Assembly: GCA_018401935.1 (NCBI GenBank)
Contig: JAGYJQ010000005.1
Coordinates: 1-64,000 of the forward strand
From: Balneolaceae bacterium
GTDB taxonomy: Bacteria; Bacteroidota; Rhodothermia; Balneolales; Balneolaceae
DNA: 64,000 nucleotides
Direction of reading: 5' to 3'
The notes under the pieces: model-generated
The model's input: the letters and a program-made list of their open reading frames with translations, nothing else
What the model was told of the DNA's origin: nothing
The model's database searches: none
Made by a program: the position numbers and the translations under genes
Shown: positions 18,401-27,102 of the stretch, piece after piece
Numbering within the stretch: the first letter of the stretch is position 1
Layout: each line of letters begins with the position of its first letter

Positions 18401-19502
18401 CCACAACCACCACTTCATCGGAACCCGTAGTTGTTTGCCATGCGTCAAATGCAGATATATCCGCTCCAGGGACCGAATAACCTGGTGTAAAAAGGCCGTC
18501 ATTGTATAAGCTATACTGGAGCTCAACTAACGCATCGTTCACAGGATATTGCTCAATAAGCATGTTATCCACAGCAAAAGACATGGTTTCACCTGGAATC
18601 GCACCTTCAACATACATACCAATCACAACCGTGTCCCCTACAAAAGAACTAATATCAAGCCATACTGGACCACTGATAGTAGACAAATCAAGTGCATTAA
18701 CATCACTAAAATCGTTCAGGTTAATAATGAACAGCTCCTTGTCTTGGTCTGGGGAGTCATTATTGTAAAAATCCATCCGTAGTCGATAGCTGTAATTCGT
18801 ACTGAGTCCTGAAAAATCGAGTACAGGCGAATACATTTCTGAAACTGTTTCAGTGCTATCGGTTCCCGTATTTGCTAATGCAATCATTTGAGATCCAAGT
18901 GAGCTGTCAAATATCCATGACGCATCTGGACCAGTGTTAGTTGTTACATAAAAATCCCAATTATCTATAACACTTGCGGCATTTTCAAAATCTTCGCTAA
19001 ATACGGTCGCCAAGCCGTCAGTAGCCCCACTGACAATTGCGTTACGCTCTTTTAATAACAAATCATCTTTAATTTTCACTGAGGTTTGGTTTGAAACGGC
19101 CTCAGAGGGGATATTACTTGCCCAAGACCCACTTTGAATGGATGTTGCTTCCAGGTCGTCGCGCTTAAACACATAATTTGGAAATGCCTTTACCCCTGGT
19201 ATCCCATTTAATTGGGTGAGCACCCTTTCATAATCTTCGGTATCCACCGTCCATTCCTCAAGGCCTTGACTCTCGTACTGTTTTGTAATCGAGATATTAA
19301 AATTCCGACGAATTTGATCGGCTTTTTCGGTGATTTGTGCAGGCTGAACCCCTTTTTGTGCCGTCTGCTCTTTAACAACAATAATGCTGTTTTCAACGAC
19401 ATCGAGACCTTGATATTGACTCATTTTCTGTGCCAATAGTGCCGTTGGCAGTAACAGTAACGAACACATCCATACAATTAGACTAAGACTTCTGTTTTTC
19501 AT
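15483..19502 (-). CDS. Secreted S8 subtilisin-like protease, N-terminal part
   Basis: This exported serine endopeptidase starts with a signal peptide (MKNRSLSLIVWMCSLLLL, cut near LLAQ) and an inhibitor-like propeptide. The subtilase core follows with catalytic Asp in VVVYDDGVDFTHPDL, His in GSFHGTHVAGTIGAEG, oxyanion Asn in VVSAGNSTYNRDE and Ser in YLSGTSMASPHVTGA. Further beta-rich modules come after that. A cleaved-adhesin-like segment also sits in the propeptide-to-catalytic interval (residues 165-325). I chose the ATG at 19502, not 19514, because GGAGAAA fits its ribosome site. The frame ends early at TGA 15483 because of a likely frameshift; the rest is at 13928-15472. Confidence 0.88.
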   Translation of the reverse strand: MKNRSLSLIVWMCSLLLLPTALLAQKMSQYQGLDVVENSIIVVKEQTAQKGVQPAQITEKADQIRRNFNISITKQYESQGLEEWTVDTEDYERVLTQLNGIPGVKAFPNYVFKRDDLEATSIQSGSWASNIPSEAVSNQTSVKIKDDLLLKERNAIVSGATDGLATVFSEDFENAASVIDNWDFYVTTNTGPDASWIFDSSLGSQMIALANTGTDSTETVSEMYSPVLDFSGLSTNYSYRLRMDFYNNDSPDQDKELFIINLNDFSDVNALDLSTISGPVWLDISSFVGDTVVIGMYVEGAIPGETMSFAVDNMLIEQYPVNDALVELQYSLYNDGLFTPGYSVPGADISAFDAWQTTTGSDEVVVVVYDDGVDFTHPDLANQAWVNPGEDLNGDGIITQDEMNGIDDDGNGFVDDFWGWSAIFDDNTFINPGSFHGTHVAGTIGAEGGNGIGVTGVAQDVSMISVMIFDENGSTNSLAIIRGYYYISILLEQGVDIVAINQSWGGGRIFGDRGSERFVEVMTDYALHHDSHEALWVVSAGNSTYNRDELPFYSIPNNIPSSNIITVASSDDADQLSGFSDFGNFTVDITAPGSNIVSTYPGGYAYLSGTSMASPHVTGAIALAKAANPEEGGHAIMARILASGDLVPAFSTVGESERLNAHVAIDPNQAEKAGAVLSSHDAAAFFQRTYIDGPAEQTIGFVNNSDQPITVNDVTFTGAEGAFALKYPFESAVVASGESFGVPVQFDNAMVTGDLQSEAAFDVTGGSVPAITMIGREQVFPSIELLPEVEDLGIIPTGNLAESTFEIVNDGGGDLFFSLSQSLFVFDQEMTELMKNKSTFEPVPRETTTKSQVDREALNTELVYRISQEIEGSNRKNIQITPPDNLENGPILGWFDNLNDPTTVAQDWITLAFGEGEGEGETFKLEEVLAPGDYSFFAGDVSQGYQNNTIAVAVSPMFNFSDLVIGGDSYVPSYITFDYLADLEAGYDFFYVNVIANGERLATLDITDEGELINDGQKNTAYLDLMEYAGLEDVEFWFIMATDDSFVDGIGVLVDNVGIVLNEAPFFYSETDGIVEAGSSEQVTVSVNTDLIGDGEYALETMVFNNSLESISLGNPTHYMLFESSTVNVHFTEPYVDLGSLSSDTESIAYSLEIANGGLVAADYLADNIISRSVEGSNMDMDMDVPPMKQSISKKTKAKGVQDRIREQMRGLKVKDFSTLSESIPSKAKSNTELPAKRSMIMAEPSLVVLYYEGFDAGTLPDSWMTADYSLGLGHEWNVQNYGSDEAPFYALTVGDPMEYFISMIIRSREAYSPIDSPGYPIIASQIWNSDTVSIWNLI

Positions 19503-19615
19503 GATTTTCTCCATAACTAGCAGTTAAATAATTTGTTAATACATTAATAAAAAAATGTTTATTTGTCCATTTTTTATGCTTTTACAGATACTTTTTAAAA
19601 AAATAATTTTAGTAT

Positions 19616-19641
19616 CGATAACAATGTGCGATAACAATGTT
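19616..19641. repeat. 13-bp direct tandem repeat
   Basis: CGATAACAATGTK occurs twice back to back (19616-19628, 19629-19641) in the AT-rich divergent promoter gap between the subtilase and the small secreted protein. Confidence 0.85.
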
Positions 19642-19725
19642 GCTCAATACGTTTTAGTATTGCTTGAAACTACCCCAGATAATTCTTTACACATAAACTA
19701 TAATTTATTATATCTTTAACACCCC

Positions 19726-20442
19726 ATGTATCGTACCATAATCATACCCGCATTATTCCTGCTCCTATTGTCTAGTTCTGTTTTTGGTCAGAACAATATT
19801 CAAGGCTTATCTCAATCGGCCACTGATTTTATCCCTATTTCACCCATTAGCTACGAATTCTATACCGAATCAGATACTTCAGAAAACACTGATTCTACCT
19901 TATCGAGTCATACGAACAAAGCAACCCATCGTGATGTCTTTGACTTGTCATTACTCCCAAATGAATCCGTTTCATATTATGTATCAAGAGCCAATGAAGC
20001 TGCGGGTACTGATAGTGAGGCTCAGAACACCGTTTCGTTTGGTTTAGCAGGCCCAGGTAACTACGTCGTCTATATTGATTATTCGAAGTTTACTGTCGTG
20101 CCTAAGGTCGAAGAAAATGGGTGCATGATACATCAAAAAGTTGGGGTTGGTACCCGAATCACTATGTACATTCAAGTGATGGATGGAGAATTAGCCCTTA
20201 GTAATTTAGTCGGATTAGGTATGGCGGCAGATCAAGGCCAGGTTTCTGGAACCATCCATACTAACGCTATGGGGATGTCTTCTGCATTCATCTCATCTTT
20301 AATGGGACTTCCTACTCAAATCAGCAGTAGTAGTATTCAACACATCTTGCAATCGGTGGGTATCATAAAATCACAATTATATATGAATGAAAGCACGTTA
20401 AGCCCTCAAATTATTGCCGTACAGAACCTAGGCTGTTCCTAA
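19726..20442 (+). CDS. Secreted protein of unknown function
   Basis: This 238-residue protein has a clear signal peptide (MYRTIIIPALFLLLLSSSVFG, cut before QNN). The mature part is Ser/Thr-rich with an FGLAGPGNYVVYIDYSKFTV stretch and two cysteines, one in NGCMIHQK and one three residues from the end. I do not recognise a domain. It is divergent from the S8 protease, with about 220 bases between the two starts that contain a 13-bp tandem repeat. A periplasmic or surface role is inferred from the signal peptide only. Confidence 0.65.
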   Translation: MYRTIIIPALFLLLLSSSVFGQNNIQGLSQSATDFIPISPISYEFYTESDTSENTDSTLSSHTNKATHRDVFDLSLLPNESVSYYVSRANEAAGTDSEAQNTVSFGLAGPGNYVVYIDYSKFTVVPKVEENGCMIHQKVGVGTRITMYIQVMDGELALSNLVGLGMAADQGQVSGTIHTNAMGMSSAFISSLMGLPTQISSSSIQHILQSVGIIKSQLYMNESTLSPQIIAVQNLGCS

Positions 20443-20535
20443 CATGCCGTTCATAGCATTGTTTTTTTAACATTCTAAAGACCTGCTTACTTAGTAGGTC
20501 TTCATTTACTTTAACTATTGTTGATAACACAGCGC

Positions 20536-20611
20536 TACCTACTCAATCTGAGTAGGTACATAAACTCGATCGGGCTTGTACGGGGTACCAAGTCCGCATC
20601 GGGTTTTTTTT
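20536..20611 (+). terminator. Hairpins downstream of the secreted protein, possible terminator
   Basis: A perfect 9-bp stem (TACCTACTC, 20536-20544, with 20550-20558) is followed by a second imperfect hairpin around CGGGCTTGTAC/GTACCAAGTCC and a run of T from about 20603. The T tract follows the second hairpin with a short spacer, so terminator function is likely but not certain. The rest of 20443-20832 shows nothing else I can name. Confidence 0.45.
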
Positions 20612-20832
20612 ATGGGTTTTTGAGTCTATATTCTCGAATCGATCGATTCATTCCAAATTCCATCAATTGACTAACATCTTTTGTCTAAGAATTATCTGAC
20701 TCTAAAACTATCTGATTCTAACTAACCGACGTTATTATGTTCACCGCCTTATTTTCTGCTACAAAAACTCTCCTAACCCAAACCTACATCCGGGACGTGC
20801 ATTACCAAACCACTTTTCGAACATACCTAGGT

Positions 20833-23229
20833 ATGATTGACCCATCCCGTAAAGCACTATTCTTTATAATCACAGCTTTTATTTGGGCAACAACCATAGG
20901 ACTTACCCATGCCCAGCAGGTATCGGTCACTGCTCAAACCTTTCAGACTGGGCAAAAAGCCAATTTTGAATTAGCCGAACGATTTACCACACAAAAAATG
21001 GATAAGCTTATCGGTTCCACCAGCGTGTACCCCCGATGGATAAAAGACAGTGATGATTTTTGGTATACCTATGAAACAGCCGAAGGCAAACAATGGTATT
21101 ATGTGCATACCGATGATCGCCGTCAGCGCCCTCTTTTTGATCGTGAGCGGTTGGCCGCAGAGCTTTCTGAAAGCTTTAAGCGCCCTTTCAACGCGACTGA
21201 TTTAGACCTGAAAGGCTTCGATTATGATACCGATAAGCAGCGTTTCACCTTTCATGTAGATAGTGTTGAGTTTATTTATAATGTGGACAACAACACTTTG
21301 GTTAAAGGTGATTCTCTGCAAGCGGACAAGCAAGAACCCTGGCAGACCTATTCTCCCGACAGCACCTGGATTGCATACGCACAGAATCACAATCTTTTTG
21401 TAATGAGCGCCGATACCTCGGACAGTACCGTATTCCAACTAACCGAAGATGGGGAACGTTGGTTTTCGTATCAATGGGATCAAGGCTCCACCGATAGTAC
21501 CGAAAAAATGAGAGCTCGAGTTCGCTGGTTTGACGACGAAAAAAAATTATATGTTCAACGAACAGACTATAGAGAGGTAGAAGAGCTTTGGGTGATCAAC
21601 TATTTAAAGAAGCGACCCGAGCTCGAGACTTATAAATATGCCATGCCAGGGGAAGAAGAAATTGGCATCCAACATCTTGAGGTTTTTGATATTGAAAGCC
21701 AATCTCGGACTATTGTAGACACCGAAATGTGGGAAGATCAAAGCCTAGACGCCGATCCGGGGAGGCTAATTAAAGGTGACTATCGTGCCAATAGCTCTGA
21801 TTATTTGTATTTCACTCGGTTGAATCGCGCCGCTAGCAAGGTTGAATTAGTTCGAGCAAACACCAGCACGGGAGAAAGTGAAGTTATTTTTGGTGAGGAA
21901 AGCAAACCTTACTGGAACTGGCGATTCATGGATGTGGCTATTATCGAAGAGGGTAAGGAATATATATGGTGGAGTGAGCGAACAGGTTGGGGACAGTTTT
22001 ATCGGTACGACGCCAACGGTAAAATGATCAATGAGATAACGAAAGGAAATTTTGTGGCCGGAAATGTGGTAAAAATAGATACAGCCGCTCAAACCATGTT
22101 TTTTACGGCCTTTGGTCGAGAAGAGGGTGAGCATCCTTACTATCAACATCTTTATAGTGTACGATTCGATGGAAACCGGTTGCAGCACCTGAGCCCAGAG
22201 TCTGGGAACCATCAAATCTATGCATCGACCGAAGGGAATTACTTCGTGGACAATATCTCCACCGTTGATACTCCCACACGCTCGGTTCTTAGAGACGGAT
22301 CTGGAAAGATTATTCTCGAGCTGCAGCAAGTCAATATAGATCGCGCCACCGAATTGGGCTGGGAAGTACCGGAAACCTTCACCGTAAAAGCAGCTGATGG
22401 AGCTACCGACCTGTATGGGGTCATGTGGAAACCCTTTGATTTTGATCCAAATAAGAAATACCCGATTGTTTCTTATGTATATCCAGGCCCTCAAACCGAG
22501 CCTTTCCCCATTACTTTTGGGGCTTCTCGTCACCAAGCACTCGCCCAAGTTGGTTTTATCGTTGTAGCTTTCGGAAATCGCGGAGGTAGCCCACTCCGCA
22601 GCCGCTATTATCATACCTATGGATATGGAGATTTGAGAGATTACCCATTGGCAGATAACCGGTATGGTTTAGAGCAGCTCATCGGGCGGCACAATTTTGT
22701 AGACGGTTCAAAAGTTGGGATTTACGGACACTCTGGTGGGGGCTTTATGTCTACTGCGGCTCTTCTGACCCATCCAGATTTTTATGATGTAGCTGTCTCT
22801 TCTGCAGGGAATCATGACAATAACGTCTACAATCGGTGGTGGAGTGAAACGCACAACGGAGTCGAAGAAACTACCAAAGTGATAAAGGAAATGGGCGAGG
22901 ATAGTGTAGAAGTAGAAAAAACCATCACTACTTTTGATGGTCCCATTGAAACCAACGCCGCACTGGCTAAAAACCTTCAAGGAAAGTTACTTTTGGTGCA
23001 TGGGAACATTGACAACAACGTTCATCCAGCCAATACCATCCGATTAGTGGACGCATTGGTTAAAGAAGGGAAACGATTTGATATGATGATTTTACCTGGT
23101 CGTCGTCACGGCTTTGGCCCGTATCAACCCTATTTTGAGCGGATGATGTGGTACTACTTCGCCGAACACCTACTGGGTGATTACCGAGGCTCAACGGTGG
23201 ATTATCACATCCCTGAAGATCTGGATTAA
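20833..23229 (+). CDS. Dipeptidyl peptidase IV-type S9 serine peptidase, exported
   Basis: This S9B peptidase removes dipeptides (typically X-Pro) from peptide N-termini in the periplasm. The N-terminal half is the DPP IV beta-propeller (for example WIAYAQNHNLFV and WSERTGWGQFYRYD). The C-terminal alpha/beta hydrolase has Ser in YGHSGGGFMST, Asp in LVHGNIDNNVHPANT and His in PGRRHGFGPYQ. The frame is open from an ATG at 20737. I prefer 20833 because MIDPSRKALFFIITAFIWAT then forms a normal signal peptide cut near THAQ; neither start has a strong ribosome site. It would complement the S8 and M28 peptidases in peptide scavenging. Confidence 0.92.
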   Translation: MIDPSRKALFFIITAFIWATTIGLTHAQQVSVTAQTFQTGQKANFELAERFTTQKMDKLIGSTSVYPRWIKDSDDFWYTYETAEGKQWYYVHTDDRRQRPLFDRERLAAELSESFKRPFNATDLDLKGFDYDTDKQRFTFHVDSVEFIYNVDNNTLVKGDSLQADKQEPWQTYSPDSTWIAYAQNHNLFVMSADTSDSTVFQLTEDGERWFSYQWDQGSTDSTEKMRARVRWFDDEKKLYVQRTDYREVEELWVINYLKKRPELETYKYAMPGEEEIGIQHLEVFDIESQSRTIVDTEMWEDQSLDADPGRLIKGDYRANSSDYLYFTRLNRAASKVELVRANTSTGESEVIFGEESKPYWNWRFMDVAIIEEGKEYIWWSERTGWGQFYRYDANGKMINEITKGNFVAGNVVKIDTAAQTMFFTAFGREEGEHPYYQHLYSVRFDGNRLQHLSPESGNHQIYASTEGNYFVDNISTVDTPTRSVLRDGSGKIILELQQVNIDRATELGWEVPETFTVKAADGATDLYGVMWKPFDFDPNKKYPIVSYVYPGPQTEPFPITFGASRHQALAQVGFIVVAFGNRGGSPLRSRYYHTYGYGDLRDYPLADNRYGLEQLIGRHNFVDGSKVGIYGHSGGGFMSTAALLTHPDFYDVAVSSAGNHDNNVYNRWWSETHNGVEETTKVIKEMGEDSVEVEKTITTFDGPIETNAALAKNLQGKLLLVHGNIDNNVHPANTIRLVDALVKEGKRFDMMILPGRRHGFGPYQPYFERMMWYYFAEHLLGDYRGSTVDYHIPEDLD

Positions 23230-23299
23230 TCTTGGATGATGTATGCTCGATTGAGTGATGAACACCTGCTCGTTCGTTCGATTAATTGCTGATTCAGAA

Positions 23300-23353
23300 C
23301 GACCGAACATTAACGACCGAACATTAACGCCGAACATAAACGCCGAACATTAA
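23300..23353. repeat. 13-14-bp tandem repeat, 4 copies
   Basis: Units of CGACCGAACATTAA at 23300-23313 and 23314-23327 are followed by CGCCGAACATAAA (23328-23340) and CGCCGAACATTAA (23341-23353). The array lies between two convergent genes and runs directly into their shared terminator. Confidence 0.92.
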
Positions 23354-23385
23354 AAAGCCAATGACTAAATCATTGGCTTTTTTTA
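23353..23385. terminator. Bidirectional terminator between DPP IV and GH81 genes
   Basis: A perfect 12-bp stem AAAAGCCAATGA/TCATTGGCTTTT (23353-23364 and 23370-23381) with a CTAAA loop is flanked by A and T runs. It can therefore stop transcription from both convergent genes. Confidence 0.95.
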
Positions 23386-23391
23386 TGCAGT

Positions 23392-26300
23392 TTACTTTAG
23401 CAAAATCATTTTATTGGTCAGTACCGATCCATTGAAACGAAGCTCATACACATAGACCCCACTTGCTAGGTCTGACGCATTAAACCGAATGGAGTGAGCA
23501 CCTGCATTTCGCCGCTCATCAACCAAGACCGAAACCTGTTGACCTAACATATTAAACACGCGTAATTGTACTTGGCCCGCTTGGGGCAAGCTAAAATTAA
23601 TTTGTGTGTTCGGGTTAAATGGGTTGGGATAGTTCTGAGCAAGTGAAAACTCATCGATAAATGCTACATCCTCTTCGTTCGAAATACTGGAAGTTTTGGT
23701 TACCACAGTTTTATCTAAACTAAATAGCCAGTTTTTCACCTCTGAATCATAGTCGGTATCGAACTCATAGCGCATGATATGTCTACCTGGAGAAAGTGCA
23801 ACAGGATCTATTTGAATCGTTTTCCAATTGATAAAGCTACCCGTACCCGTGACCTGCTTTTTCCCACTAATATCTACATTATCTATGAATAGCCTGAAAT
23901 TTCCAAATCCAGGTACCGTAGCAACATAGGGCGTGAACTTGTACGTCCCTTCTTCTTTCACCTCAAAAGTATACTCAATCCACTCGCCAGCAACAATCCA
24001 GTTCACATGAACTTGCCCACCATCACCACTTAGATCTACACCCTCACCCGATCGGTAAAATTGATTGTTTGCATCCACATCGCGATACGCAATTCCTTCT
24101 CCACCTACATCATAATGCTCCGCTTCTATTGTCCCAGGTACTTGTACAGGAGTTCCTTTGTATGGAGTCCCATTGGGTAGTACCTGCACTTGAAGACTGT
24201 CTGAACTAATGAGTCCATCGGTATTTTCAACATCCAAATAAATCTGATAGCTACCTGGTTCAATGAACACCACATTGGTATCAATCGCCGTAGAGGTTCC
24301 TAAGGTATCAAAGGTCCATAAATAGCTTAATGAAAGTTCGTTTCGGTCGAAGCTATTCGAGGCTTTAAATGACACAGTCATTGGGGACTTTCCTGATATT
24401 TTATCTGCCGTCATTAACACCACAGGAGCATTTGGATTACTCTGATCGGTACTCTCCGCGTGGGTAGTACGAGCAGGAACATTCATGCTGTATCCGTCAG
24501 AAAAATGTACGGTTCGCTCCACTGCTCCAGCATTATATGCTATATAAGTAGTATCCTGTCCCTGAGTAAAGACGGCATAAGTTGGGATATCTGCCGTGGT
24601 GCTTAGATCCACCCTCCCCATTCCTTTCATATTGTATAACCAGTGCATCGTATGCGCTCTGGACTCACCATCAAAAGGCTCATAAGTGGGATCTGCTAGA
24701 TATAGACTTAGTGCACGATCTGCATCGGCAAGGGCGAGATATTGCCAAAAAATATCCTTCCATAATTCTGGCTCACCGTTACGTTCCTTCACTACTTCGT
24801 TATAGTTAGCCACAATATGATCAGGATGGCGGCCTAGATACAATGAAGCGCTAGTTACTGGAAGTAAATTAATGCCATGAATAAATTCGGGCTCTCCACC
24901 GAACCAAGTAGAATGAACTCCTTTAGCCCCCCAAACCATGGCGATTGAAACATAGGGATAGTCATCAGGGAATACTTCATTGTCGACATCGAACCAATAT
25001 TGCTCAACCGCGGTCGTCTCTGTGGCATACAGGAAAATTCCCATATCGCGAATTTCTGTTTGTCCCGTCACTTCTCCCCACAAAATTACTGCAGACGAAA
25101 AATTCATAGACTCTGAACTCGACTCCTGATTATTTCCCTCAGCAAAATCTCCGTGGCCAGCGGCCCATGAGTGACCGGCATAAATATCATGCGAACGTAA
25201 AAATGGAAACATATCATCTTCCCGTGACCAATTATTCGCGTCTCGTATAAGCATGTTCACCATTTCTCCCCACTGCTCTTGTGAGGCCCAAGCCGAATCG
25301 TACTGAGCTATTGTAGCCGCACTAACTATGGCATAGGAAGTATGGAAGTGGTGGTCATTAATTTGATTATCGGCTCCAAAACCCGATGGGTAGCCCGTTA
25401 ATACATCCCACTGGGCGTTGTACATATACTGTTGGGACCCCCCTGCAGTAAACCAATCTTCCAATCGCGTTTTCAACGCCGAAAGAAAATAATCCCGTTC
25501 TTCCGTCAAGCCTTGTTGATCCGCAATATGTACCAAATTGGCAAAACGAGCCATTGCTTTTCCATTTTCGTAGGTAGGTCCAACCCCCAAATTTTCCGTA
25601 GCTACCTCGGCCACTAACTCACTTAGCACATCGGGGTTATAATCACCTTGATCTGGTAGAGTGGGTAAAACCCCTTGAAAGGTCAGGGTAGTCGTGAATG
25701 TATTACCCGCAAAAACTTTCATTTCCCCTCTGGGTGATGCATAACTATAATCCGTTAAGGCTTCATTAATATTCAACCACTGGTGTCGATATAAAGCAGA
25801 AATAGTTTCATTCCTGTTTCCTTCGGCAGAATCCATTAAGACAGTTTCGTAGCGGTAGGTAGATTGCACCTTAGCTGTCGCTTCGTCATAGTCCCACTCC
25901 ACCACACTGTTCGTCACAAAGGCATAAGCTCTGGACTTGAACTCTTGCAAGGTAGCTTGTGTATTATCTGGCAACAGAGCGACCGATAGATAATCCTTAC
26001 CATTCAAATTGGAGCGGTAGGTACTACCCGTTTCCCAAGAAGATCCGGTAGGCGCAAAAACTCCGTAATGCCGCCCATCAACGGTTAATCCGAGTACTCC
26101 TGACTCATTATACCACACCGTTGGAGTTTGGTTAAAATTGAGTGTCGCAGCGCCGCCTATCACCTTGAAATACACAAACGGTAATCCATGGCCAAGCGTG
26201 GCATGTAAGCTTTGATCCGCATCTTTCCATTCAGCTGTAACCGTCCAATCATCGTAGCGCAGCGTGGTGGTCTTAGACGCATTCAGCCCTGCTACTCCAA

Positions 26301-26748
26301 CGGTTAATTGCGCCGCATACGGATATAGGTGATCGGCAGCTGCAAAAATATGATTGGTGGTATATCCTAATTCCAACCCATTGTTCTTGGCTTGCATGGC
26401 CAAGGGGTGAGCAAATAATTTACCTGAATGTTGATTTCCAAAAAATGGAAAGAGCAAGCTGCTCCAAAAATCGTTGGTCTGAACAGGGCCTTCAAAGGCC
26501 TCGGAAATTTTGGGAGATATATTTTGACCCGTAAAGTTCTGTGGACCCACCGCTCCCGAAGGCAGTGTGGTGGTATAACTTCCAGCGCCAACTTGAACGA
26601 TTTGAGCCATACTTTTTGGTGTTGTTAAGAAAAAAAAGAGGCTAAAAAAGACGCAAAATGAGTGGCTAAGGCTACCATTCAAGTAGCGGTTGAGTGAATT
26701 TGTGATAGGATGCACCAGTTTTTTAAATGGAAGATAAGTGTTTGGCAC
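23392..26748 (-). CDS. Secreted GH81 endo-beta-1,3-glucanase with PKD, CBM6-like and sorting domains
   Basis: This 1118-residue exported laminarinase-type enzyme is expected to cut beta-1,3-glucan such as algal laminarin. After a long signal peptide (cut near SMAQ, residue 48) comes the GH81 catalytic region. It includes VQTNDFWSSLLFPFF, then DHHFHTSYAIVSAATIA and GHSWAAGHGDFAEGNNQESS, the conserved GH81 catalytic block with Asp and Glu. Downstream are a PKD-like domain, a carbohydrate-binding module of CBM6 type (GTIEAEHYDVGGEGIAYRD) and a type IX-like sorting domain (LAQNYPNPFNPNT, ending NKMILLK). It converges on the DPP IV gene through a shared terminator. Confidence 0.92.
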   Translation of the reverse strand: MPNTYLPFKKLVHPITNSLNRYLNGSLSHSFCVFFSLFFFLTTPKSMAQIVQVGAGSYTTTLPSGAVGPQNFTGQNISPKISEAFEGPVQTNDFWSSLLFPFFGNQHSGKLFAHPLAMQAKNNGLELGYTTNHIFAAADHLYPYAAQLTVGVAGLNASKTTTLRYDDWTVTAEWKDADQSLHATLGHGLPFVYFKVIGGAATLNFNQTPTVWYNESGVLGLTVDGRHYGVFAPTGSSWETGSTYRSNLNGKDYLSVALLPDNTQATLQEFKSRAYAFVTNSVVEWDYDEATAKVQSTYRYETVLMDSAEGNRNETISALYRHQWLNINEALTDYSYASPRGEMKVFAGNTFTTTLTFQGVLPTLPDQGDYNPDVLSELVAEVATENLGVGPTYENGKAMARFANLVHIADQQGLTEERDYFLSALKTRLEDWFTAGGSQQYMYNAQWDVLTGYPSGFGADNQINDHHFHTSYAIVSAATIAQYDSAWASQEQWGEMVNMLIRDANNWSREDDMFPFLRSHDIYAGHSWAAGHGDFAEGNNQESSSESMNFSSAVILWGEVTGQTEIRDMGIFLYATETTAVEQYWFDVDNEVFPDDYPYVSIAMVWGAKGVHSTWFGGEPEFIHGINLLPVTSASLYLGRHPDHIVANYNEVVKERNGEPELWKDIFWQYLALADADRALSLYLADPTYEPFDGESRAHTMHWLYNMKGMGRVDLSTTADIPTYAVFTQGQDTTYIAYNAGAVERTVHFSDGYSMNVPARTTHAESTDQSNPNAPVVLMTADKISGKSPMTVSFKASNSFDRNELSLSYLWTFDTLGTSTAIDTNVVFIEPGSYQIYLDVENTDGLISSDSLQVQVLPNGTPYKGTPVQVPGTIEAEHYDVGGEGIAYRDVDANNQFYRSGEGVDLSGDGGQVHVNWIVAGEWIEYTFEVKEEGTYKFTPYVATVPGFGNFRLFIDNVDISGKKQVTGTGSFINWKTIQIDPVALSPGRHIMRYEFDTDYDSEVKNWLFSLDKTVVTKTSSISNEEDVAFIDEFSLAQNYPNPFNPNTQINFSLPQAGQVQLRVFNMLGQQVSVLVDERRNAGAHSIRFNASDLASGVYVYELRFNGSVLTNKMILLK

Positions 26749-27102
26749 CGCATATTTAGCGCCGATGGACGAGCTGACTATTCAGCCCTTTTCGTTGCTA
26801 CTTTTGTTTTGAGACAGGTGTTAGGAACGTAAGATCAAAAAATGTAACGTTAATTAAACGATTGTAGCATCACTTAGAAGGTAGCACAAAAAATAAATTA
26901 CACAATTCCATATTGACTACAAAATGGAACTCGCTAAGCTATTCATTAGTTTTATTTATCTTACCATTGATTGTCACTCATTGATTAACACATGTTCATT
27001 GTCACATGTTCATTGTCACATGTTCATTGTCACTCACTGGCTAACACCTACTCTCTAACACCATCTATTCCAATAAAAACCTCTAAGTAGTTTTCTGCAA
27101 AA
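26749..27102. other. 354-bp divergent intergenic region with 14-bp tandem repeat
   Basis: This AT-rich gap separates the leftward GH81 gene from rightward ispH. It contains a 14-bp tandem repeat, ACATGTTCATTGTC, at 26990-27003, 27004-27017 and 27018-27031. A related larger duplication flanks the array (ATTGTCACTCATTGATTAAC and ATTGTCACTCACTGGCTAAC). Promoters for both genes should lie here, but I cannot pin one down. Confidence 0.8.

Noticed and set aside
21847-22614. 255-codon antisense frame inside the DPP IV gene
   Set aside because: It lies opposite a well-conserved peptidase coding region and shows no family motif of its own.
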